Positions 26,744 through 35,412 of a stretch of DNA of 64,000 nt are shown in pieces. The translations under genes and the position numbers were made by a program. Numbering within the stretch: the stretch's first letter is position 1; each line of letters begins with the position of its first letter. Source of the stretch: JAJCYK01 sp965212195 (GTDB lineage: Bacteria > Bacteroidota > Bacteroidia > Cytophagales > Cyclobacteriaceae); NCBI GenBank assembly GCA_965212195.1, contig CBDBUW010000010.1:434001-498000 (forward strand). The letters run 5' to 3'. Below the pieces are notes generated by a model. It was not told where the DNA came from. It saw nothing but the letters and a program-made list of their open reading frames with translations, and made no database searches.

Positions 26744-27400
26744 CTATGTGGCCATGGACCTCGATTTAACTGGAAAAAAGATCACCGGAAATAAAACAGC
26801 CTGGAGGATGGCTATCACCACTCCAATTTGATCGGTTATCCCATGTGGTTCCCCCATAGAGAATAGAAGAGCTTGTAACAGAATCGGGATAAGCAGAATT
26901 CCCGCCTTAACCCTGTTGGATTTGCTCCAGGGAATGGTGTGGCCTTCCTGTTTTCGATCTATCATTATTACTAAAACCGTAAGCACTAAAGCCACAAAGG
27001 CTAAAGGATAAACAATGGATTTCAAAGAAATATGCACATTAAGCGTGTCCCCATGGAACATGGTATCCCCTGACTGGATTATTTCAAATATTAAATTGCC
27101 AAAGACGTGCAGCCACCACCAGACTAGTAGCATGTAAAATATGCTCCGGTTTGCCACCCAATAGGCAGCATAAAAAAGGGCCAGGTACAACACCAGAAAT
27201 ACCAATAAAACCAGATAATCTGGTTGCAACCCTTCACTTGCCAAAGAAAACCCGAAATATCCCTGCCCCCAACGGTACGATGACCCGTCGAACAAACACC
27301 TTAATACCGGCAACCATACCAGCATGAAAGTGAAGCCGCAAAAAATCAATAGGGCGTTGACCAATGTGTTGTTTTTCCGAACTGCCAGGGATTTTATCAT
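26744..27400 (-). CDS. Multi-pass membrane protein, unknown
   Basis: Two hundred and eighteen residues with six to seven hydrophobic segments (for example LLIFCGFTFMLVWLPVL, YLVLLVFLVLYLALFYAAYW, SIVYPLAFVALVLTVLVIMI, GILLIPILLQALLFSM). No conserved motif is recognised. It lies between a membrane-bound LytTR regulator and an exported peptidase-like hydrolase, so it may take part in the same response. Confidence 0.7.
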   Translation of the reverse strand: MIKSLAVRKNNTLVNALLIFCGFTFMLVWLPVLRCLFDGSSYRWGQGYFGFSLASEGLQPDYLVLLVFLVLYLALFYAAYWVANRSIFYMLLVWWWLHVFGNLIFEIIQSGDTMFHGDTLNVHISLKSIVYPLAFVALVLTVLVIMIDRKQEGHTIPWSKSNRVKAGILLIPILLQALLFSMGEPHGITDQIGVVIAILQAVLFPVIFFPVKSRSMAT

Positions 27401-27478
27401 AATCGTATTTGGGTTTTGAAATAAAATACGATCACCCTGGCCCTCAGGGCGAGGATCTGGTAAAGTTTGTGGTGAAAA

Positions 27479-28345
27479 TCAAATATTTGAGGCCAACGGT
27501 GGAGTCTTCCTAAAATCCTCTATATAAGAACGGGATACAGGTATCTGCATATCGGTGCCGTTAAGGGAAAGTTTAAGGTTATGCCGGGAACCTCTAATCT
27601 GGTAGATATGATGCCTGTTCACCAGATAAGACCGATGACAACGACGGATATTAAACGGTGACAATTGCTGTTCCATACGTTTAAGCGTGGAGCGCATCAA
27701 TACTTTTTGCAACTGATTTTCTTGCAAATAGTAGATCTCCACGTAATTGTCATGGGCTTCCAGGAATAACAGATGTCCAGGTACGACAGCCAACCGTTCA
27801 CTACCATGGCTGGGTTCCAACCAGATGAGGTCATCAGCGCTGTCTGTTAGGGCAACTTCAAAGGCCTCTACCGCCTGGTAGGAGTTGCGGTAACCAAAAT
27901 ACAGGCCCAACATGGTAATGGGGATAGTACTCATCAAGGATACATCCCTGATGAATCCCCAATAGCTCGACCAACTCCAATCGTGAAAATTACCCAGCCA
28001 ATTGTAAAAGATGAAAGTAATGGTAGCTACCAAAATAAGCTCCAGGGCCAACCGCCCCACAAATAACAACCGGCTGGGGGCTGGAAACCACCTTGGTGCT
28101 ATGAAAAATTCGAAAAATGCCAAGGTAAGGGCGTTAACCACCCCAAAACCGGTAGCACCCACTATTAATTGCAACCCAATTCGGTGTGTGGGATCGTAAT
28201 TATTTACCCCAAATGGTTGAAAAATGAGCAGAAATAAGGGAGTGAACAAGAGAATAAAGCCCACTAGAAAAAATTTATCCCGATTGGAACTCAGGGTCAT
28301 TGTGGGGGACTTCCAATAATTATTGGGTTTGAGGGGCACTTTCAT
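27479..28345 (-). CDS. Membrane-anchored LytTR-family transcriptional regulator
   Basis: The N-terminal half has four membrane helices (FFLVGFILLFTPLFLLIF, VGATGFGVVNALTLAFFEFF, RLALELILVATITFIFYNWL, VSLMSTIPITMLGLYFGYR). After a linker, the last 95 residues are a LytTR DNA-binding domain: LLFLEAHDNYVEIYY, LKRMEQQLSPFNIRRCHRSY, LVNRHHIYQIRGSRHNLKL, PVSRSYIEDF. Such one-component membrane regulators are common in Bacteroidota and bind direct repeats. The ATG at 28300 is an alternative start. No sensor kinase is adjacent, so it probably senses through its membrane part and may control the membrane protein and hydrolase downstream. Confidence 0.88.
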   Translation of the reverse strand: MKVPLKPNNYWKSPTMTLSSNRDKFFLVGFILLFTPLFLLIFQPFGVNNYDPTHRIGLQLIVGATGFGVVNALTLAFFEFFIAPRWFPAPSRLLFVGRLALELILVATITFIFYNWLGNFHDWSWSSYWGFIRDVSLMSTIPITMLGLYFGYRNSYQAVEAFEVALTDSADDLIWLEPSHGSERLAVVPGHLLFLEAHDNYVEIYYLQENQLQKVLMRSTLKRMEQQLSPFNIRRCHRSYLVNRHHIYQIRGSRHNLKLSLNGTDMQIPVSRSYIEDFRKTPPLASNI

Positions 28346-28522
28346 GGATTATCCAGAATATATCTATATGACTACTCAAACACAGCTGTGGTTGCATGTA
28401 GGGTGGCCATAAGTTACAATAGTGCAAATTTTTATAAGAATTATTAAAAAAATATAATTAATTATATTAAATATTGTTATATTTATATTTTGAAACCCTA
28501 ATAGCGTTTAAAATACTTATTT

Positions 28523-29194
28523 ATGAAAAAGTTTAACTACCTATTCGTAGCCGGATTTACCGTGTTCTTCCTGGCCTGCGAGGACAATTCTGAGTCATTC
28601 GATAATATTGCCTTGGGTGAAGACCCTCCGGGAGTAGAATGTGAAATTGACCACAGGACTCAAACTCCTGGTGGTTGGGGTGCTCCCGCGGCCGGTAATA
28701 ATCCCGGAACCATCAGAGATGCCTATTTTGATGCGGTTTTCCCAAATGGACTAACTGTTGGCTGCGCCGCCGGATATAGCCTTACTTTGACTTCAGCAGC
28801 CGAAGTTGAGGCCTTCCTCCCTAGCGGAGGGAAACCTAAAGCCCTGGACCAGGATTATCTGGATCCCGGTAAAAGTTTGAAAAATTCCTTGGCCAGTCAT
28901 ATTGTAGCCTTGAAACTATCCAGTGAGATTGATCACTACCTGCCGGATTTTGGAGGAGCAGAATATCTACTATGTGATCTGCGCATTTGTGATGGAGATT
29001 TTGCCGGAAAAAAAGTTCAGCAGATTCTTAACCAGGCTAACAAAGCTCTGGGAGGATGTTCTTCTAACACAACAGTTGAAGAAGCCATTGACATCATTTC
29101 AAGCATCAATGAGAACTTCGTAGATGGCGAGATTGACAACGGCTATCTCTGCTGTACTAAAGATGTAACCAAAGACGACGACCAAGAAATTTAG
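28523..29194 (+). CDS. Exported lipoprotein of a Gly/Cys-containing surface family, unknown function
   Basis: A 223-residue protein with signal peptide and lipobox FLAC at about residue 19. The body carries a domain I associate with Bacteroidota and actinobacterial surface proteins: RTQTPGGWGAPAAGNNPG, FPNGLTVGCAAGYSLTLTSA, VEAFLPSGGKP, SLASHIVALKLS. It has several cysteines and an Asp-rich C-terminus. It is monocistronic, preceded by a very A/T-rich stretch (about 28440-28500) that should hold the promoter and closed by a strong terminator. Function unknown; probably exposed at the outer surface. Confidence 0.75.
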   Translation: MKKFNYLFVAGFTVFFLACEDNSESFDNIALGEDPPGVECEIDHRTQTPGGWGAPAAGNNPGTIRDAYFDAVFPNGLTVGCAAGYSLTLTSAAEVEAFLPSGGKPKALDQDYLDPGKSLKNSLASHIVALKLSSEIDHYLPDFGGAEYLLCDLRICDGDFAGKKVQQILNQANKALGGCSSNTTVEEAIDIISSINENFVDGEIDNGYLCCTKDVTKDDDQEI

Positions 29195-29203
29195 TCTGAC
29201 TAA

Positions 29204-29238
29204 TAAAAAAAGGAGGAATCTATTCCTCCTTTTTTTTT
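29204..29238. terminator. Bidirectional intrinsic terminator
   Basis: An A-run (29205-29211), GGAGGAA, loop TCTA, TTCCTCC and a T-run (29230-29238) form a GC stem of seven pairs extended by A-T pairs. It ends the plus-strand lipoprotein gene, and because both runs are present it also serves the convergent minus-strand gene ending at 29286. Confidence 0.9.
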
Positions 29239-29285
29239 AACTATAAATTCCCTATAGGTACATTTTTGGTACTCCATGCATAGAT

Positions 29286-30455
29286 TCATTTCCGCATAAG
29301 GGATACAGGCCAGTTCACCCCTATCAATCCTACTAGCATCAGTCCCGAAAAGAAAAGCAAGCCTTCATGAATTGCTCCGGCGGCCCCAAGTAATGGGGGC
29401 AACACCAGGTAAAACTCACTTCCGATGATACCGGTTACAAATAGAACCAATCCGGTCTTGGAAATAAAAGATTGCATAGACAGAAGCCCCATTTGCAAAA
29501 ACCATCCTAAAAGGAATAGGGTTATAAAGCCTAAAAAGACCAAATGCAGGAACCCGATAGAAAAATTCCTTACTTGATAAGCTAAATCAGCAATTTCCGG
29601 TATAGCAGACAACGCTTGCAACAGGATCTTCATTGTAAAGGCCAGCAAGGCTAATTCTACACAAGCTCTGGACCAAGGGGTTAGTATGCTGCGGAGTTCT
29701 CTTTTCAACTTGCTTAACAGCAGATACAAAAAGATTAAAGCAGCAACTTGCGTAACAGCAGCCGCATAGCCAATTAAATATACCCAGAACGGAGGATGGA
29801 TCCACAGAGCTGACAAGGCAAAAGCTGGTATGCAAGAACCCGTCATTGACCAGAAAAAATATTTACTGGTGGCATTGTCAAGACTGATCTCTCGATTTTC
29901 AATTATCCAAAACCACATTCCCAAAAAAGCAAAACTGATCCATCCATTGTACTGGAAGTGCAAATAGTAATAGATGGACAGATCATACCAATGGCTATGG
30001 GAAAAACCCTGGGAAATGATCACCCCCAGAGCAAACGGGCCCAGCGATGACAACAACAGGAAGACCAAACTCCAGCGGAGGAATTTAGTGGCATAGATGT
30101 AGGTAGCCTTAAGAGCTTCAAGTTGGCGAGTCAACAGGTAAACAAAATAAAAGCTAAGTAGAATGTGCAGGGTAGAGAACAGAATGGACCAAAAAGCATA
30201 ACCCATCAAAGGAAATGTGACCAACATCCCTAACACTGTCAGTTGAAAGAACCAGAATAAGATCTGATAGAGGACGGGTATTGACTTCTGCTTTTGAAAT
30301 AACATCCACACCAGCCCGGCGAATAATGCATTAAAAACCCATCCCAGCAGCATGACATGAGAATGAGCGTGCAAGAAATACTTGTAATTCATTCCGCTAA
30401 CCGGATTCAGGATATGTAGTCTCAGCAAAAAACCTAAAGCTGCGGCTATTACCAA
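29286..30455 (-). CDS. Haem-copper-oxidase-subunit-I-like membrane protein
   Basis: About eleven membrane helices over 389 residues, with the N-terminal NYKYFLHAHSHVMLLGWVFN motif and a later YYLHFQYNGWISFAFLG. These recall the haem ligand histidines of cbb3 oxidase and NorB-type subunits, but the protein is shorter than true catalytic subunits. Bacteroidota carry a family of such short relatives of unknown role. The start is odd: the TTG used cuts into helix 1, and the open frame extends about 26 codons upstream to a TAA with no ATG or GTG, only ATT and CTG. An unusual start codon is possible. No other oxidase subunit is nearby. Confidence 0.7.
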   Translation of the reverse strand: MVIAAALGFLLRLHILNPVSGMNYKYFLHAHSHVMLLGWVFNALFAGLVWMLFQKQKSIPVLYQILFWFFQLTVLGMLVTFPLMGYAFWSILFSTLHILLSFYFVYLLTRQLEALKATYIYATKFLRWSLVFLLLSSLGPFALGVIISQGFSHSHWYDLSIYYYLHFQYNGWISFAFLGMWFWIIENREISLDNATSKYFFWSMTGSCIPAFALSALWIHPPFWVYLIGYAAAVTQVAALIFLYLLLSKLKRELRSILTPWSRACVELALLAFTMKILLQALSAIPEIADLAYQVRNFSIGFLHLVFLGFITLFLLGWFLQMGLLSMQSFISKTGLVLFVTGIIGSEFYLVLPPLLGAAGAIHEGLLFFSGLMLVGLIGVNWPVSLMRK

Positions 30456-30574
30456 GAATGCCAGTGAAACACTAACCCACCGTTGAACAGTTGATCTGAT
30501 ATCTGCTGATTTTAGTTGAAATACCCACCTAATTTAATGTTCTGAGCGCATCTATGAAACACTACAGTCCAAAG

Positions 30575-31105
30575 CTAGTGATAAAATGCCTCAGGATATT
30601 CTACCAGTCCTTGTAGATCCTCCATGGGCTGGTCAGTCAGGGGCAGCACCATGCAATTCTTGGCGGGGGCTTCAAAGGGAAAGGTGATGTGGTATTTACT
30701 GCTGGGCTGGTAGCCGAACCTGGGGTAATAGTTTTCATATCCGATCAGTACCACCGCCCTGAATCCTAACTCCCTGGCAATTTCATGTGCCCTATTTATC
30801 AACATACCTCCTATCCCCCTTCCCTGATAGACAGGGTCTACACTTACAGGTGCCAGAGAAAGCACCTCACTGACGGTTTCATCAAGCCGGATGCCCACGC
30901 GTGTCAACAGGATGTGTCCTACTATCTTTCCGCTTTCAAGGGCTACCAGGGAGAGTTCAGGTACAAATGCCGGGGACTTCCGCAAACGCTCCACCAGTAA
31001 ATGTTCACTATGGTCACTAATGGGTTCATCACTGAAGGCCGCTTGGATCACTCCTTTCACAGCTTGGTAATCTCCAGATGTTTCCTGACGGATCTTAATG
31101 GACAT
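30575..31105 (-). CDS. GNAT-family N-acetyltransferase
   Basis: A 176-residue single-domain acetyltransferase of the YhbS type. It shows IRQETSGDYQAVKGVIQAAF at the N-terminus, the acetyl-CoA loop VDPVYQGRGIGGMLINRAHE (Q/R-x-x-G-x-G/A) and VLIGYENYYPRFGYQP, the strand that closes the fold. It acetylates an unknown small molecule or protein in the cytoplasm. It is followed 12 bp upstream of its start by the small membrane protein gene running in the same direction, so the two are probably cotranscribed. Confidence 0.9.
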   Translation of the reverse strand: MSIKIRQETSGDYQAVKGVIQAAFSDEPISDHSEHLLVERLRKSPAFVPELSLVALESGKIVGHILLTRVGIRLDETVSEVLSLAPVSVDPVYQGRGIGGMLINRAHEIARELGFRAVVLIGYENYYPRFGYQPSSKYHITFPFEAPAKNCMVLPLTDQPMEDLQGLVEYPEAFYH

Positions 31106-31117
31106 GATGTTTATTTC

Positions 31118-31462
31118 TTAGCTTGAAGGAACATATTTAAGGATGGCAATCATCACCAGAACCACCGCTAATGTACTATAAATAGCAATATTATGACGGG
31201 CCAGCCAGTTTGGCAGATATATATCAAAATTGTCCTTTTGGGATGAACTATACTGGCGAGCAATGTGGGTAAGAGGACAAACCCATTTATTGAAAACCAA
31301 AACCGCACATTCCAGCAGGATCGCAGCCACACCTACCCAGAACCAGGTATCAATACGGCTGACTATCACCCCATAGAAGAGGTATGCCAAAATCACGTTA
31401 AAACCCAGCCAAATCAGGGTATGCATTAATTTGACTAAAACAAGTTTGGAGCTGTCATTCAT
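31118..31462 (-). CDS. Small membrane protein, unknown
   Basis: Three membrane helices in 114 residues (LMHTLIWLGFNVILAYLFYG, WFWVGVAAILLECAVLVFN, IAIYSTLAVVLVMIAIL) with a conserved-looking KWVCPLTHIARQY loop between the second and third. The CPLT motif resembles that of DUF2784-type proteins, but I cannot assign a family firmly. It precedes the GNAT gene on the same strand. Confidence 0.65.
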   Translation of the reverse strand: MNDSSKLVLVKLMHTLIWLGFNVILAYLFYGVIVSRIDTWFWVGVAAILLECAVLVFNKWVCPLTHIARQYSSSQKDNFDIYLPNWLARHNIAIYSTLAVVLVMIAILKYVPSS

Positions 31463-31501
31463 AACTCGAAGTGCTATGATCTCAACCTCGAGCGACCTAT
31501 A

Positions 31502-32149
31502 CTATTGGAAAGTCCAACCCAGCGATACTTTCAATACCTCATTAGTTGTCTCGAAGGTGCCGGTATCGTCTATATCGGACAGACCAAAATCATAGCCCAC
31601 ATTAATATTCAATCCAAAAGGAAAGTCGTAACCAAGCCCGGCCACAGCGGCAAAATCTGTACCGGTCACTTCTACATCGTCGTCTTCATCGTCACTAAAG
31701 CACATGTCATTAAAGCATTCTTCGTACTCTACCTCCGCAACGTTGGTTAAATGAAAAGACAACTGCGGTCCGGCATATATGTTAAATCCGTCTATTAAAT
31801 AAAAACGTAGCAGTACGGGTATATCTACATAGAATAGATAGATATCACTGGTCTCTTCAAATGTTATCACATCACTGTCATCAATTTCTGTTTCGAAAAC
31901 GTAAACCGAGGCACCCTTTACGGAACCCAAAATGGCAGGCTCCAGGACAAATTTTTCAGACAAGGGGAATTGTACGTATGGGCCGAAATGGGCGGCCGTC
32001 ATCCCGTCGATTTCTGCTAAGGGCAAATCCTCTATATCGCTGGACCAGGTGGCAAAATTGCCTCCCAATCTAAGGCCGAATTTTGCCTGGGCAGCAGATT
32101 GCAAAGAAAATAGTGTTAATAAAAGAAGCAGACTAAGGAGATTTTTCAT
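31502..32149 (-). CDS. PorT-family outer-membrane beta-barrel protein
   Basis: Signal peptide MKNLLSLLLLLTLFSLQSAAQ, then the eight-strand barrel pattern of OMP_b-brl_2: FGLRLGGNFATWSSD, PYVQFPLSEKFVLEPAILGS, IDVPVLLRFYL-type strand, FNIYAGPQLSFHL, AAVAGLGYDFPFGLNINVGY and the terminal VSLGWTFQ ending in Phe-Gln. An acidic loop rich in Asp/Glu (about residues 146-160, with two Cys) faces outward. Function unknown beyond a small outer-membrane barrel. Confidence 0.85.
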   Translation of the reverse strand: MKNLLSLLLLLTLFSLQSAAQAKFGLRLGGNFATWSSDIEDLPLAEIDGMTAAHFGPYVQFPLSEKFVLEPAILGSVKGASVYVFETEIDDSDVITFEETSDIYLFYVDIPVLLRFYLIDGFNIYAGPQLSFHLTNVAEVEYEECFNDMCFSDDEDDDVEVTGTDFAAVAGLGYDFPFGLNINVGYDFGLSDIDDTGTFETTNEVLKVSLGWTFQ

Positions 32150-32285
32150 GGTAACTGGTTTATATTTTTGAATAAAGTAGCCATTAAAACTACATTCCGG
32201 TATCGGCTATATTGCAAAACCATGAAATAAAGGACTATGACCCCCCTCAGCGGTCAAAATGCTTAATCTCATTGTTATTAAATCC

Positions 32286-33455
32286 TTAATAGCTCCATTT
32301 TAATCGAAAGAACAAAAATTTGTTGACTGGTTTATAGTCGTCATTAGGGGTATCGAAGAAAAACTGCCCAATTAAATCGAGATCCAAGTTCTCTTTCAAG
32401 GACACGGTCATAGATGGATTAAGGAACAGTGCATTGCTGCCCGGATAATAAATGAGAGCCACTCCCCCATTGATCAAAGGGCTGAAACTATAGCTGGTTT
32501 GCAACAAGGTGGAAACAATATAGGGAGACAAGTTCCGCACATTAAGACGGCCCAGTCGTTGAGAAAGGAATGCAAAATTGGGATTCTGGCGGCCTTCTGT
32601 GTTTAGAAAAAAGGCCCCATGCAGATAGAGCGAACTGGCAAAAGAGTAATCACCGGAAAGTGAGGCCAGCAACACCGGATGGTTTTGGTTGGAGGTATAG
32701 GGATGCAGATAAGTGATCTCTCCTTTGAATCCTCCGTCTCCAATATTACCTGCCCATCCGGCACCAAAAGCCAGGTCCTCCAAGGCTTTCCCAACTAGGA
32801 ATTGGAAGTCATACTGCCCCTTGTTGATCTTCCACAAAAACGCAGAAGTAAGTTCATCGATTTCGTCCGTTATGTTGCTGGCCAGTTCCACACTGGAGGC
32901 GAACCCCGTATATTTCTTGATGCGGATGCCATCGCTTCCCGGTCGTTCTTCGTAGTCAAAGTCGAAGAAGGAGAATGCGTTAAAAAGATCATTGGGATTC
33001 CATACCAAAGCTACACCCCAGTTGATCCTTTGACGGCCTAGTCTCACCTCCCAATCCTCATGATTCCATTCCACATAGGCCCGGTCGATCATACTGTGCA
33101 GCACCCACGAACCTTCATCTACCCACACCACCGACAAATCCAGGACATCATTGTTCAGATCTACTAATTGATCGTAGATGGGGATGTTCTTGGCAAAATC
33201 TCCCCAAAAAATTCGGTTGCGTATTTCAACATGTGCTGAAAATTCCGAGGAAGGGTACCACTTAAAATTAAGTCGATGGTGAATCTGGTTCTCTACCCAG
33301 GCTGAATCAAAGCCTCGGATCAAATTTAGGGTGACCAGGTCCTTCACATAGCCATCTACGAACCATTTCTTTTCTACTTCCAGGGAGTCCTGACCTTTTA
33401 ACGGCAGACAAACGCACCACATGCTCAATACCAATAAGCAGGTCAGGGAACGCAT
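32286..33455 (-). CDS. Outer-membrane beta-barrel protein encoded with an ABC exporter
   Basis: A signal peptide (LTCLLVLSMWCVCLPLKG) is followed by alternating strands over the whole length, such as AHVEIRNRIFWGDF, RAYVEWNHEDWEVRLGRQRI, WGVALVWNPNDLFNAF, and a final LFFRLKWSY with C-terminal aromatic residue, all signs of a barrel. The GRQRINWG segment occurs in alginate-export-like and DUF1302-like porins. It begins 5 bp after the ABC ATPase stop, as the last gene of a LolA-like/FtsX/FtsX/ATPase operon, and so is probably the outer-membrane component of that transport system. Confidence 0.8.
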   Translation of the reverse strand: MRSLTCLLVLSMWCVCLPLKGQDSLEVEKKWFVDGYVKDLVTLNLIRGFDSAWVENQIHHRLNFKWYPSSEFSAHVEIRNRIFWGDFAKNIPIYDQLVDLNNDVLDLSVVWVDEGSWVLHSMIDRAYVEWNHEDWEVRLGRQRINWGVALVWNPNDLFNAFSFFDFDYEERPGSDGIRIKKYTGFASSVELASNITDEIDELTSAFLWKINKGQYDFQFLVGKALEDLAFGAGWAGNIGDGGFKGEITYLHPYTSNQNHPVLLASLSGDYSFASSLYLHGAFFLNTEGRQNPNFAFLSQRLGRLNVRNLSPYIVSTLLQTSYSFSPLINGGVALIYYPGSNALFLNPSMTVSLKENLDLDLIGQFFFDTPNDDYKPVNKFLFFRLKWSY

Positions 33456-33460
33456 GATAT

Positions 33461-34177
33461 TTACGAATGATCTACCGGATGCGCCACTAATTGGTCTTCA
33501 GCCACTGCGCCATCCACCAAAGTGATGATACGATGGGCCCGGTCAATTACCCTTTGATCGTGGGTGGAAAAGATAAAAGTAATGTTCTCCTCATGATTAA
33601 GCCTGGCCATGAGATCCAGGAGATTACCTGCGGTTTTTGAATCCAGGTTGGCGGTAGGCTCATCGGCCAGGATAAAGGCCGGTTTGGAAGCCAAGGCCCG
33701 GGCTACCGCTACTCGCTGCTGTTGTCCGCCGGAGAGCTGCGCGGGCCGATCGTTCATTTTGTCCAACAAGTCTACTTCATTCAGGAGTTCCCGAACCCGT
33801 TGTTCCCGCTCTTCTTTACTCCTTTTTTGCAGCAACATTACAAACTCGATATTTTCTTTGGCAGTGAGCACTGGAATCAGGTTATATGCTTGAAAGACGA
33901 ACCCGATATGTCGTAACCTGAAATCAATCAGCGCGCTTTTTTTCATTTTTGAGATGTCCACCTGATTTACCAGTACCTGTCCTGATGTGGGATAATCCAA
34001 GCCGCCAATCAAATTGAGCAGGGTGGTTTTCCCGGAGCCGGATGGACCTACTAATGCCGTGAACTCGCCTTTGAAAACTTCCAGACTTACACTATTGACG
34101 GCCTTAACCGGTACAGCCCCAGTATCATATACCTTAGTTAGATTTTTAGTAAGAATAATAGGCTTTTTCTCTTCCAT
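33461..34177 (-). CDS. ABC transporter ATP-binding protein, MacB/LolD type
   Basis: Walker A GPSGSGKTTLLN, Q-loop FVFQAYNLIPVLTA, signature LSGGQQQRVAVARAL, Walker B FILADEPTANLD and switch His in FSTHDQRV: a complete nucleotide-binding domain of the LolD/MacB branch. I prefer the ATG at 34177; an ATG at 34201 would overlap the permease stop. It powers the two FtsX-type permeases encoded directly upstream. Confidence 0.93.
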   Translation of the reverse strand: MEEKKPIILTKNLTKVYDTGAVPVKAVNSVSLEVFKGEFTALVGPSGSGKTTLLNLIGGLDYPTSGQVLVNQVDISKMKKSALIDFRLRHIGFVFQAYNLIPVLTAKENIEFVMLLQKRSKEEREQRVRELLNEVDLLDKMNDRPAQLSGGQQQRVAVARALASKPAFILADEPTANLDSKTAGNLLDLMARLNHEENITFIFSTHDQRVIDRAHRIITLVDGAVAEDQLVAHPVDHS

Positions 34178-34181
34178 GGTT

Positions 34182-35399
34182 TCAAATTTTCCTAATGGCA
34201 CTCACCGGATTCAGGCGAATAGCGGTTAACGCGGGATAAATTGAAGCTAATACTGCGGTTACCGCTACCATTACCAAGATTCTCCAGTAGTAAATGGTTT
34301 CTAGCTTGGGATAAATAAAAGACTTAAAGCCATAAGCAGCATATCCTTCTTGATATAGTCCCGATAGGTCCATGCCCACTTCCCCCAAATGGGATATGGT
34401 CAAATAAGCCAATAACAAACCCACTGGTGAAGCGATCAACACCAAATAGATGGTCTCTAAGGCTATCATAAAAAAGATCCTTAATCGGTTCATACCGATG
34501 GCCATAAGCATCCCTATTTCACGAACCCTTTCCAACACTGCCATCAACATAGTATTTATAATTCCGAATGAGAGCGCCAATAATATAATGATCAAAAAGA
34601 TAACCATATATTGATCGAAGGAATCTACCATCAATCCCAATTCAGGAGCAATTTCCTTCCAGGATTCTATCTTGGCCTGGGGGTACTGGGGTGGCATTTC
34701 TTCCATCATGCTTTCCAGTTGCTGGGGATCATGCAGCAAGGCGGCAATTTCTTGATATTGACCGGCGGTACCCAGTAATCCCCACAGGTCCTGAGCCTTT
34801 AGAAATATATGAATATCATCATATCCGGAATTGTAGGTTTGGTACAGTCCAATAATGCGGAAGGCTCCGGCTACTATGTTGCCGGTAGTATCCTGAAACG
34901 TCAAAACAATTTTAGACCTCAATTTGACTTTCAATTTTTCAGCCAGACGCTCGCTGATGATCACTTTATTGCGTGAATCGGGTTGAAAATATTCACCTTG
35001 AGTGAGCTTACCCTTTAAACCGGTTAACTGGTCCTCACTGGAGGGGTCCATTCCCACGAACTTCCCTCCTGTGCTGGTTTGCGCTGAACCGGCCATGCCA
35101 AAGGTTACCGCCCTGGCCGATACGGCCTTCACCCTGGCATCCTCCCGAATGCTTTCCAGAACATTCGGTCCATCCGCGATATAAAACCGGGCCTCATTGT
35201 CATCTTCAAATTGTGGATGATGGAGTTGAAGATGAGATACCTCATTTTCTACGGCATCTTTCAAACGCTGATCGATCATGCCAAAAACGTAAGCCATGGT
35301 AAAAGCTCCTACCCACAAACCCACCATCACCGAACCGGCCACCACCAGGCTCCTGGCCTTATTTCTCCAAATATTCTTCCATGCTAAGTGAATCAACAT
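34182..35399 (-). CDS. FtsX/LolCE-type ABC permease (second of two)
   Basis: A four-helix MacB-fold permease of 405 residues: N-terminal MLIHLAWKNIWRNKARSLVV and helix 1, a large periplasmic domain (about 45-260), then the FtsX core (YMVIFLIIILLALSFGIINT, LMAVLERVREIGMLMAIGMN, two final helices, NPVSAIRKI end). The coupling segment LERVREIGML contacts the ATPase. Paired with a similar but not identical permease upstream, it suggests a LolCE-like heterodimer. Confidence 0.92.
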   Translation of the reverse strand: MLIHLAWKNIWRNKARSLVVAGSVMVGLWVGAFTMAYVFGMIDQRLKDAVENEVSHLQLHHPQFEDDNEARFYIADGPNVLESIREDARVKAVSARAVTFGMAGSAQTSTGGKFVGMDPSSEDQLTGLKGKLTQGEYFQPDSRNKVIISERLAEKLKVKLRSKIVLTFQDTTGNIVAGAFRIIGLYQTYNSGYDDIHIFLKAQDLWGLLGTAGQYQEIAALLHDPQQLESMMEEMPPQYPQAKIESWKEIAPELGLMVDSFDQYMVIFLIIILLALSFGIINTMLMAVLERVREIGMLMAIGMNRLRIFFMIALETIYLVLIASPVGLLLAYLTISHLGEVGMDLSGLYQEGYAAYGFKSFIYPKLETIYYWRILVMVAVTAVLASIYPALTAIRLNPVSAIRKI

Positions 35400-35412
35400 A
35401 CCATTATTGAGT

